From Zoogloea sp. (lineage in GTDB: Bacteria; Pseudomonadota; Gammaproteobacteria; Burkholderiales; Rhodocyclaceae): DNA of 62,269 bases. The notes under the pieces are model-generated. The model searched no databases. It was not told where the DNA came from and worked only from the letters and a program-made list of their open reading frames with translations. The stretch covers positions 1-62,269 of the forward strand of contig WBTZ01000008.1 in assembly GCA_009026175.1 (NCBI GenBank). The letters run 5' to 3'. Both the position numbers and the translations under genes were made by a program. Position 1 is the stretch's first letter. Each line of letters opens with the position of its first letter. Below are positions 51,545-59,697 of the stretch, in pieces.

Positions 51545-52930
51545 TCAGTGCGCCCCATCACCGGTCAGCACGACCCGCACGGTCTCGAAGAGGACCACGG
51601 TATCGAGGAACAGCGTGTGGTTCTTGACGTAGTACAGATCGTACTGCAGCTTGTTGATCGCATCATCCACCGAGGAGCCGTACTGGTAACGAACCTGGGC
51701 CCAGCCGGTCACTCCGGGCTTGACGCAGTGGCGGACGGCATAGAACGGAATGTCACGGGTCAGCTGATCGACAAAGAAGGGGCGCTCCGGGCGCGGGCCC
51801 ACCAGGCTCATGTCGCCCTTCAGCACATTGAACAGCTGTGGCAACTCGTCGATACGGACCTTGCGGATGAAGCGGCCGATCCGGGTCACGCGATCATCGT
51901 TGGCCGCCGCCCAGCGGGGCTTGCCATCACGCTCGGCGTCGCGACGCATGCTGCGGAACTTGGTCACCTTGAAGAGGCGCCCACCCAGCCCGACGCGCTC
52001 CTGGCGGTAGAAGACCGGCGCACCGTCCTCGATGGCGATCATGATCGCGGCCAGGATCATGACCGGCGTTGCGAGCACCAGCAGGATCAGGGACACCACG
52101 ATATCGAAGACGCGCTTGACGAGGGTGCGTCCCCAGCCCTGGCGAAAGCCCTCGCCGTAAATCAGCCAGCTCGCCCTCAGTGAGTCGATGCGCACCTGGC
52201 CCCGCACCCGCTCGAAGAAACTGGACAGGTCGAGCACCTTGATGCCGGCCATCTTGCAGTCGAGCAGCTCCCTCAGGGGAATCACCCCACCGCGCCGCTC
52301 TTTCAGGGCAACGATGATTTCATTGACGCGCAGATGATTCGCCGCCGCGAGCAGGTTGCCATCGAAATGCACGACGCGCTTCGGATCGACACGCACATCC
52401 TCGCCCGGTCCGGCCGGGTAGAAACCCACCACCTGGAGGCTGCTGTTTGCCGGATGCGTCAGCGCATGCTCCACCGCCACGGCATCCGCGCCGGTGCCAA
52501 TCACCATGATACGTTTAACCAACACTCCCGCTCCCACACGCCTGACGGCAAATCCACGAACTGCAACGACGAACCCGAGAAGCACCACCACATTGATTTC
52601 CACCGCATCGTGGGCAAACTCCCCCCACGGAAGGACCTGGAAAATACCGTAGGCAACGGGAATGCTGAGCGCGATGGACATGGCCACCCGCATCAAGGTA
52701 TCGCGGAAGTTACCACCAAATCCCGTCCGATAGAGCCCGAGCGCACCATTAAGGATCATCATCGTGACCGCAAAGGCCATCGCCGACGGCACCACCGCCG
52801 CCACCAGATCGGCATCCAGCTTGCTCTGCAGGCCGAAAACCACCATCACCGCGACGAACAGCAGGAACGCATCGAAAAGCACCTGCAGCACGGTGTTCGA
52901 CGGAACGTAATGATTGAACAGTTTTAGCAT
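51545..52930 (-). CDS. exosortase-system sugar transferase (EpsB-type initiating glycosyltransferase)
   Basis: Polyprenyl-phosphate sugar-1-phosphate transferase of 461 residues that starts an exopolysaccharide repeat unit on undecaprenyl phosphate. Four to five N-terminal membrane segments, a nucleotide-binding-like middle (VVGFYPAGPGEDVRVDP) and the C-terminal catalytic domain with KRVFDIVVSLILLVLATPVM, PVFYRQERVGLGGR, KFRSMRRDAE and DELPQLFNVLKGDMSLVGPRPE are visible. This form is the XrtA/PEP-CTERM-linked one, agreeing with prsKRT next to it. Confidence 0.92.
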   Translation of the reverse strand: MLKLFNHYVPSNTVLQVLFDAFLLFVAVMVVFGLQSKLDADLVAAVVPSAMAFAVTMMILNGALGLYRTGFGGNFRDTLMRVAMSIALSIPVAYGIFQVLPWGEFAHDAVEINVVVLLGFVVAVRGFAVRRVGAGVLVKRIMVIGTGADAVAVEHALTHPANSSLQVVGFYPAGPGEDVRVDPKRVVHFDGNLLAAANHLRVNEIIVALKERRGGVIPLRELLDCKMAGIKVLDLSSFFERVRGQVRIDSLRASWLIYGEGFRQGWGRTLVKRVFDIVVSLILLVLATPVMILAAIMIAIEDGAPVFYRQERVGLGGRLFKVTKFRSMRRDAERDGKPRWAAANDDRVTRIGRFIRKVRIDELPQLFNVLKGDMSLVGPRPERPFFVDQLTRDIPFYAVRHCVKPGVTGWAQVRYQYGSSVDDAINKLQYDLYYVKNHTLFLDTVVLFETVRVVLTGDGAH

Positions 52931-53185
52931 CTCGAGCTCCAGTCGCCCTGTCGGGACGACGACCCATGCGACCTGAATGACCGGAAGAGCCGCAAATTAT
53001 GCAACCCCGTGAAAATTTAGTGAATTCCCCATGAAGATCGAATGACGACCCTGTGCAGAAGACCCACCCGACTTGCCAAATGCGTGAGAAATCGTATGAA
53101 TGCACGATAGCGCGAAGCTGCCCTGGCGCCCGTGATCCCCGTCACGCATAAAAAATATTTCACTAGTCACAGCAGAACACCGCAA

Positions 53186-53213
53186 GGGTCGGAGCGGACC
53201 GCCGCTCCGACCC
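53186..53213 (-). terminator. hairpin after kup
   Basis: GGGTCGGAGCGG pairs with CCGCTCCGACCC (12 bp) around ACCG, six bases after the kup stop. The T tract is poor (TTGCGG), so the call as terminator is tentative. Confidence 0.5.
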
Positions 53214-53218
53214 GGCAT

Positions 53219-55114
53219 TCATAGCTCGACCTGCGTCCCGAACTCCACCACCCGGTTGGCTGGAATGCAGAAGAAATCTGCCGCGCTGTGCGCATTGCGG
53301 AACATCAGGATGAACAGGCGCTCACGCCACAGCCCAAGGGACGAACTGGCCTTGGGAATGAGGGTTTCACGCCCCAGAAAGAAGGACGACTCCATCAGCT
53401 CGAAGGGCAGGCCCTGGCTCTCGCACATGGCCAGGGCCGCGGGGATGTCCGGATCGTCCTTGAAACCGTAACGGACGAAAACCCGGAAGAAGCCGAAATC
53501 AAGCTCCTCCACCCTCACCCGTTCCCCCACCGGCACATAGGGCACGTCGTCGGTGATCACATTGACCAGCACCACCCGTGCATGCAGCACCTTGTTGTGC
53601 AGCAGGTTGTGCAACAGGGCGCGCGGGACGCCGTCTGGCGCGGTGGTCATGAACACGCCCGTGCCAGGCACCCGGATCGGGGGATCATGGAACATCGACT
53701 GGATGAACAGGTCGAGAGGCATTGTGTCGATGCGCATGCGCTCGGCCAATGCCGCCCTGCCCCGCTTCCAGGTCATCAACAGGGTATGGATGGCGAGGCC
53801 CAGGGCCAGGGGGAACCATCCCCCATCGAAGATCTTGACCGTATTGGCCGAAAAGAACGCAAAGTCGACGGCAAAGAAGGCCAGCAGGAAGGCCAGGGAC
53901 GTCCCCAGCCCCCAGTTCCACAGCGTCCGCACCACGAAGAAGGCCAGCACCGTATCGATCATCATCGTCAGCGTCACGGCAATGCCGTAGGCCGAAGCCA
54001 GCGCACTGGACGAACGGAAGCCCAGCACAAGGGCCACCACCGAGGCCAGCAGCATCCAGTTCACATTGGGAACGTAAATCTGCCCGACTTCCTTTTCGGA
54101 AGTGTGAACCACGTGGATCCGTGGCGAATAACCAAGCTGGACCGCCTGCTTGGTCAGCGAGAAGGCCCCGGAGATGACCGCCTGCGAAGCGATGATGGTG
54201 GCCAGGGTGGACATCGCCACCATCGGGTACAGCAGCGGCTCCGGCACCAGCAGGTAGAAGGGGTTCTTCACGGCCTCGGGATTGTCCAGAATCAGGGCGC
54301 CCTGCCCGAGGTAATTGAGGTAGAGGGCCGGGAAGACAAAGCCGAACCACGCCATCTTGATCGGTCGGCGACCGAAGTGGCCCATGTCCGCATACAGGGC
54401 CTCACCGCCGGTGATGGCGAGCACCACCGCTCCCAGCGCAAGGAAGCCCAGGCCACGGTTGGCCTCGAAGAAAGCAAGCGCGTAGGCCGGGTTGATGGCC
54501 CGCAGCACATCGGGATGGCGGAGCACATTGATGCCCCCCAGCACGCCGAGGGTAGCGAACCAGAACAGCATCACCGGCCCGAACACAGCCCCCACCCGCG
54601 CCGTGCCCTTGCTCTGGATCAGGAACAGGCCGGTCAGCACGACCAGCGATATCGGCAGCACGTAAGGCTTGAATGCCGGAGTGGCCACCTCCAGCCCCTC
54701 GACCGCAGACAGGACCGAGATGGCGGGTGTGATGACCCCGTCGCCATAGAACAACGCGGCCCCGAACAAGCCGACAGCTGCCATCGCGGAAGCCAGGCGG
54801 GGCGAACGGGTCGTACGCAGGGCCAGGGACGTGAGGGCCATGATCCCCCCCTCCCCCCTGTTGTCGGCCCGCATGATGAACACGACGTACTTCAACGAAA
54901 CAACGACGGTAAGGGCCCAGAACACCAGGGACAGCACGCCCAGCACATTGTCTGGCGTCACCGCCAGCCCGTGATGTTCGTTGAAGACTTCCTTCATGGT
55001 GTAAAGCGGACTGGTTCCGATATCACCAAACACCACCCCCATCGCGGCGAGGGCGACGGGCAAAACCTGGGTTCGCGAGCACTTATCGTGACCTGCGACA
55101 CTGTTCGCGGACAT
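53219..55114 (-). CDS. kup: low-affinity potassium transporter Kup
   Basis: KUP/HAK/KT potassium uptake permease, 631 residues. The N-terminus has GVVFGDIGTSPLYTMKEVF, the family signature, followed by about 12 membrane segments (ADNRGEGGIMALTSLALR, FYGDGVITPAISVLSAVEGLE, YADMGHFGRRPIKMAWF) and a cytoplasmic C-terminal part of about 180 residues ending in SADFFCIPANRVVEFG. AGGAGAG lies before the ATG. It is separated from the divergent cyclic di-GMP gene by about 315 bases. Confidence 0.96.
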   Translation of the reverse strand: MSANSVAGHDKCSRTQVLPVALAAMGVVFGDIGTSPLYTMKEVFNEHHGLAVTPDNVLGVLSLVFWALTVVVSLKYVVFIMRADNRGEGGIMALTSLALRTTRSPRLASAMAAVGLFGAALFYGDGVITPAISVLSAVEGLEVATPAFKPYVLPISLVVLTGLFLIQSKGTARVGAVFGPVMLFWFATLGVLGGINVLRHPDVLRAINPAYALAFFEANRGLGFLALGAVVLAITGGEALYADMGHFGRRPIKMAWFGFVFPALYLNYLGQGALILDNPEAVKNPFYLLVPEPLLYPMVAMSTLATIIASQAVISGAFSLTKQAVQLGYSPRIHVVHTSEKEVGQIYVPNVNWMLLASVVALVLGFRSSSALASAYGIAVTLTMMIDTVLAFFVVRTLWNWGLGTSLAFLLAFFAVDFAFFSANTVKIFDGGWFPLALGLAIHTLLMTWKRGRAALAERMRIDTMPLDLFIQSMFHDPPIRVPGTGVFMTTAPDGVPRALLHNLLHNKVLHARVVLVNVITDDVPYVPVGERVRVEELDFGFFRVFVRYGFKDDPDIPAALAMCESQGLPFELMESSFFLGRETLIPKASSSLGLWRERLFILMFRNAHSAADFFCIPANRVVEFGTQVEL

Positions 55115-55429
55115 TCAACTCTCCTGGAACGATCGGAGCACTATGACAATACGCCGCAACGCGCGGCAACCGGGACAAGAACCCCAAAACGCATCTCCGG
55201 CGGCATGCCAGCCGGGGTATCGCCCCGGACGGGTGCGAGATACTACCGCATTGCAGCAAAAGCAGAACGGGAAGCGTGATTCTTCCCCACCTATATTCCT
55301 GTCGAATTGCTTACGATAACGCCCGGCACGACACCCGAAGGGATCACGACAAGCCCGGCACCGGAGATCGAGTCAGGTTCTGCTCCAGTGGATCGCCCAA
55401 CACTCCAGACACGTCGACAGCGCACGCGA
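55115..55429. other. intergenic region between kup and the GGDEF-EAL gene
   Basis: Divergent promoters are expected here. No gene, strong palindrome or clear promoter pair was found. The GGDEF-EAL frame is open from TTG 55307, but that part (Thr/Pro/Ser-rich) has no family pattern. Confidence 0.5.
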
Positions 55430-58400
55430 ATGCCCCTTCCCACTCCGACTCTCCGCCACCTTGCCAGTGTCGCCGCGGCCTACACGCTCAGCGGCCTGCT
55501 TGCGCTGCATCTTGCTATCCCGCCCGGCTACGTCTCACCGCTCTATCCGGCCGCCGGCATCGCCCTCGCCGCCGTGCTCAGCTATGGCAGGAAGATCTGG
55601 CCGGCCATCCTGACCGGGGCGATCCTCACCAACATCGGCGCGGTGGTGCAGACAGGGCTCGAAGGCTGGGCGCAGATCACGCCCCTGATCGTCGGCATCG
55701 GCGCCGTGCTGCAAGCCTCTGCCGGCGCCGCGCTGGCCGAGCGATGGAGCCGCTTTCCCCTCGACACGGCAGGCCCCATCCTGCGCTTCCTGTTCCTGGT
55801 CGGGCCCGTCAGCTGCCTCATCGGCGCCAGCTTCGGCACCAGCGCCCTGGTCATATCGGGCGGCCTGCCCCTCTCCGATGCCGGCTTCACCTGGTGGAAC
55901 TGGTGGGCCGGTGACGCCATAGGAATCCTCATCGCCGCGCCCCTTGCCCTGGCCTTCATCGGGCAGCCCCGCCAGGACTGGGCTCCCCGCCGATTGAGCA
56001 TCGCCTTGCCGATGCTGGTGGCCCTGCTCATTCTCGCCGCACTCGAGGTCCAGGTCGCGCGCTGGGAGCAGGAGCGCCTGCAGGCCCGTTTCGAACGCGA
56101 TGCCCATTACCTGTCCAGCATGCTGCGCAAGCGCTTCGAGGACTACACCGGTGTTCTCCAGGCCACCGAGCGGGTCATGGTCGCCGCGCCCGGCATGGGC
56201 CAGCAGGGCTTCCAGGAGTTCGCCGCCCCCTGGCTGGCACGCTACGACGGCCTCAAGGCGATTGGCTGGATTCCCCACGTACCCGCCGCCGGGCGCGCCG
56301 CCTTCGAAGACGCGGCCAGGGCCGACGCAGCCACGCCCGACTTCATGATCCGCGACCGGGACCGGCACAATGCCCTGCACCCGGCGGCGCCACGCCCCGA
56401 GTACTACCCGATCCGCCTCATCGCCCCCCTGGAGAGCAACCGGCGGGCCCTGGGGCTCAACATCCTGTCGGTTCCCAACGCGGTCGACGCCGTCAATCGC
56501 AGCCTGGCCAGCGGCAAGGCTGCCAGCACCCGGGCCTTCGAACTGACCCAGGAAACCGAGGGCAAGCTGGGGGTGGTGGTCTATCAACGCACGGCCGGCC
56601 CCGCCGCCCAGGAGCCCCCCTCGGGGCCGCCCCAGGGTGTCGCCTTCGTGGCCCTGCGGATCGAGGATGCCGTGCAAAGCGTGCTGCGCCACTATCCGAT
56701 GCCCGGGATGGTCTACTGCCTGACGGAAAGAGCCCCGGATGCCCCCTTGGGCCACCGCATTGCCGGCCAGGAAAACTGCCCGGCCCCGCAAGAAACAGCC
56801 CCCGGTGGCATCGATCCCTGGATAGACAGTTTCGACTTCGCCGGCCGCCGCTGGAGCATCAGCTTCTCGGTCAGCCCCGGTTACAACGCCCTCTACAGGG
56901 GCTGGGAGGCCTGGATCCTGCTGGCCATCGGCCTGCTCAGCACCGGCATGCTCGGAGCCTTCCTGCTTTCATCCACCGGGCGTGCCCGACGCATCGAAGA
57001 CATGGTCCAGCAACGCACCCAGGAGCTGGCCGATGCCACCCGCAAGCTGCGAACCCAGCAAGCCATGCTGACCCACGCTGAGCGGATCGCCCGGCTCGGC
57101 AGTTGGGAGGTGGACCCGGTGAGTGGCCGGGGCCACGGCTCCGCCGAATTGTTCACCATCCTCGGCCTCCCCTACCGGGACTGCCTGTCCCTCATCGATC
57201 TGAAGAACGCTGCCCACCCCGACGACCAGCAGGCGCTCGAGGAGGCCTTCGAACAGATGGACCGTGGCCAGGCCGCCTCCAGCCTGGACATCCGCGTGCC
57301 CTTCGGCGACAGCGCCCTGCCGGAACGCACGGTGCATTTCACCATCGAGGCGGGCGACCGCAGCGACGGCAGCAAGACCCTGCGGGGCACCGCCCAGGAC
57401 GTGACGGCCAGCCGTGCGGCCGAGGCCCACATCCACTACCTGGCCCACTACGACATGCTCACCGGGCTGCCCAACCGCAGCCTGTGGGCCAGCCGGGCAG
57501 AACAGGCCCTGGCCATCGCCCGGCGCAACCACCTGCGCATGGGCGTGCTCTTTCTCGACCTGGACAACTTCAAGAAGATCAACGACACCCTGGGCCACCC
57601 TGTCGGCGACCGCCTGCTCGCCGCCGCGGCCCAGCGCCTTGCCCTGTGCCTGCGCGAGGAGGACGTGCTGGCCCGGCTCGGCGGTGACGAGTTCGTGGTG
57701 CTGCTGCCGCAGATCCACACCGCCGACGACGCCGCCATCGTTGCCCGCAAGCTTATCGGCAGCCTGACCCGCCCCTTCGACATCGACGGGCAGGAGCTGA
57801 GCACCTCCACCAGCATCGGCATTGCCCTGTACCCGGCCAACGGCGCCGACGTGGATATTCTGCTCAAGCACGCGGACACCGCCATGTACGACGCGAAGAG
57901 CGCCGGACGCAACGACTTCCGCTTCTTCACCCCGGACATGAACAACCGGGCCTATGCCCGCCTGATGCTCGAGAACGCCCTGCGCCACGCCCTTGAACGC
58001 GACGAGCTGGAACTGGATTACCAACCCCAGTGGGCGATGCCCGGGCAGAAGCTGATCGGTGTCGAAGCGCTGGTGCGCTGGAACCACCCGGAACGCGGCC
58101 GCATTTCACCCGCCGAGTTCATTCCGCTGGCCGAAGAGACCGGCCTCATCCAGAGTATCGGCGACTGGGTGCTGCATGCCGCCTGCCGGCAGCAGGCCGC
58201 CTGGCAGGCCGCCGGGCTTCCGCCCCTGACCATTGCCGTCAACATCTCGGCACTGCAGTTCCGCCGCTCGGACTTTGCCGGGCATGTCCGCCAGGTGTTT
58301 GCCGATACCGGGGTATCACCCCGGCACTTCGAGCTGGAGATCACCGAAAGCGCCCTGATGCAGCCCAGCGTCGAGACCGAAGCCCAGTTCGCGAGCCTGC

Positions 58401-58738
58401 GCAACCTGGGGCTCGGGCTGGCCCTGGATGATTTCGGCACCGGCTACTCCAGCCTGTCCTACCTGAAGCGGCTGCCCCTCACCCGGCTGAAGATCGACCG
58501 CTCCTTCGTTCGCGACCTGCCGGGCGATCCGGAGGATGCCGCCATCGCCACCGCCACCCTGTCGATCGCCCGCGACCTGGGCCTCGAAGTCGTGGCCGAG
58601 GGCGTCGAGACCGAAGCCCAGCGGGATTTCCTGCTCGAACGCCAGTGCGCCGTGATGCAAGGCTACCTGTTCTCCCGTCCCTTGCCGGCCCAGGCCATCA
58701 CCGAACTGCTGGCCAGCCAGCCGGACGCAGCAGGCTGA
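55430..58738 (+). CDS. cyclic di-GMP enzyme MASE1-CHASE-PAS-GGDEF-EAL
   Basis: Membrane sensor of 1102 residues. In order: MASE1 (about residues 5-190; SPLYPAAGIALAAVL, WWNWWAGDAIGILIAAPLAL), a periplasmic CHASE domain (about 215-440; WIPHVPAAGRAAFE, EYYPIRLIAPLESN), a membrane helix (AWILLAIGLLSTGMLGAFLL), a PAS-like unit (LGSWEVDPVSGRGHGSAE), GGDEF (ARLGGDEFVVLLPQ, intact) and EAL (EALVRWNHPERG, LDDFGTGYSSLSYLKRLP, intact). Either or both activities may work; which dominates cannot be told. ATG 55430 is preferred over TTG 55307. Confidence 0.93.
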   Translation: MPLPTPTLRHLASVAAAYTLSGLLALHLAIPPGYVSPLYPAAGIALAAVLSYGRKIWPAILTGAILTNIGAVVQTGLEGWAQITPLIVGIGAVLQASAGAALAERWSRFPLDTAGPILRFLFLVGPVSCLIGASFGTSALVISGGLPLSDAGFTWWNWWAGDAIGILIAAPLALAFIGQPRQDWAPRRLSIALPMLVALLILAALEVQVARWEQERLQARFERDAHYLSSMLRKRFEDYTGVLQATERVMVAAPGMGQQGFQEFAAPWLARYDGLKAIGWIPHVPAAGRAAFEDAARADAATPDFMIRDRDRHNALHPAAPRPEYYPIRLIAPLESNRRALGLNILSVPNAVDAVNRSLASGKAASTRAFELTQETEGKLGVVVYQRTAGPAAQEPPSGPPQGVAFVALRIEDAVQSVLRHYPMPGMVYCLTERAPDAPLGHRIAGQENCPAPQETAPGGIDPWIDSFDFAGRRWSISFSVSPGYNALYRGWEAWILLAIGLLSTGMLGAFLLSSTGRARRIEDMVQQRTQELADATRKLRTQQAMLTHAERIARLGSWEVDPVSGRGHGSAELFTILGLPYRDCLSLIDLKNAAHPDDQQALEEAFEQMDRGQAASSLDIRVPFGDSALPERTVHFTIEAGDRSDGSKTLRGTAQDVTASRAAEAHIHYLAHYDMLTGLPNRSLWASRAEQALAIARRNHLRMGVLFLDLDNFKKINDTLGHPVGDRLLAAAAQRLALCLREEDVLARLGGDEFVVLLPQIHTADDAAIVARKLIGSLTRPFDIDGQELSTSTSIGIALYPANGADVDILLKHADTAMYDAKSAGRNDFRFFTPDMNNRAYARLMLENALRHALERDELELDYQPQWAMPGQKLIGVEALVRWNHPERGRISPAEFIPLAEETGLIQSIGDWVLHAACRQQAAWQAAGLPPLTIAVNISALQFRRSDFAGHVRQVFADTGVSPRHFELEITESALMQPSVETEAQFASLRNLGLGLALDDFGTGYSSLSYLKRLPLTRLKIDRSFVRDLPGDPEDAAIATATLSIARDLGLEVVAEGVETEAQRDFLLERQCAVMQGYLFSRPLPAQAITELLASQPDAAG

Positions 58739-58752
58739 GCGCCGCGCCAGGC

Positions 58753-59697
58753 TCAGGCCGGCGCCTCTCCCCCGCCCACCCGCAGGCGCGCCAGCGCCAC
58801 GGCGGCGGCGGATGTGCGGTTCTCGACGCCGAGCTTGGCGAACACATGCTCGAGGTGCTTGTTGACCGTGCGCGGGCTGGAGCCGAGGATCTCCCCGATG
58901 TCGGGGCTGGTCTTGCCCTTGATCACCCAGTAGAGCACCTCGGCCTCCCGGGCCGTCAGGCGGAAGGCGGCCATCAACCCATCGACCATGGCGGCATCCG
59001 ACTCCTCGCGCAGGAGCAGCAGCCACTCATCGTCACCAGTACGTTCGTGGAGATTGAAGATGAGCCGCCGGGCGGACTGGTTGATGTGCAGGGGCGGAAA
59101 CTCCCGCCCTTCGCGGCGCGCCCGCGCAGACTCGTGGGCCCACGCCATCACCGCCGCCGGGGCGATCTCCTCGTGGCCGGGGAAGAAGTCCTGCACCAGC
59201 TTGCGGGCCAGCGGCGTCTGCCACACCACCCGCCCGCTGTCGGGGCGGATCGCCAGGGTCGCCTGGCCGACCGCATCGAGGGCGGTGCGTGCCTGCTTCA
59301 TCAGGCGGGCGCTCTGCATGTGGGCAGCAATGCGGGCCAGAACCTCCTGGGGCCGGATCGGCTTGGTCACGTAGTCGGCCCCCCCGGCGTCAAAGGCCGC
59401 CACCACGTGCTCGGTCTCGGTCAGACCGGTCATGAAGACGATGGGGATGTGCCGGGTGGCGAAGTCCGCCTTCATCCGGCGCGCCACCTCGAAACCATCC
59501 ATGCCCGGCATCATGGCGTCGAGCAGGATCACGTCCGGCAGGCTGTGGCGGGCGCGCTGCAGCGCGCTCTCGCCGTTGGTCGCCACCAGTACCGTATAGC
59601 CCGCCTCGTCCAGCGCGTCATGAAGCACCGAGAGGTTCTCGGGAATATCGTCCACGATCAGCACGAGATCGGAGTTGAGCCGGTCGAATTCAGGCAT
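58753..59697 (-). CDS. LuxR-type response regulator with a middle sensor-like segment
   Basis: A 314-residue regulator. Receiver: LVLIVDDIPENLSVLHDAL, phosphoacceptor in VILLDAMMPGMDGFEV, Lys in YVTKPIRPQEV. A linker of about 120 residues (QATLAIRPDSGRVVWQTPLARKL, FNLHERTGDDEWLLLLREE) looks PAS-like. The output is a LuxR helix-turn-helix: FRLTAREAEVLYWVIKGKTSPDIGEILGSSPRTVNKHLEHV. It overlaps the hybrid kinase gene by 8 bases, so the two form one system. Confidence 0.92.
   Translation of the reverse strand: MPEFDRLNSDLVLIVDDIPENLSVLHDALDEAGYTVLVATNGESALQRARHSLPDVILLDAMMPGMDGFEVARRMKADFATRHIPIVFMTGLTETEHVVAAFDAGGADYVTKPIRPQEVLARIAAHMQSARLMKQARTALDAVGQATLAIRPDSGRVVWQTPLARKLVQDFFPGHEEIAPAAVMAWAHESARARREGREFPPLHINQSARRLIFNLHERTGDDEWLLLLREESDAAMVDGLMAAFRLTAREAEVLYWVIKGKTSPDIGEILGSSPRTVNKHLEHVFAKLGVENRTSAAAVALARLRVGGGEAPA

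Noticed and set aside
52931-53218. Sigma-54 promoter upstream of the sugar transferase gene
   Set aside because: A GG...TTTGC pair near 52995 has 11 rather than 10 bases between GG and GC and poor flanks; not convincing by eye.
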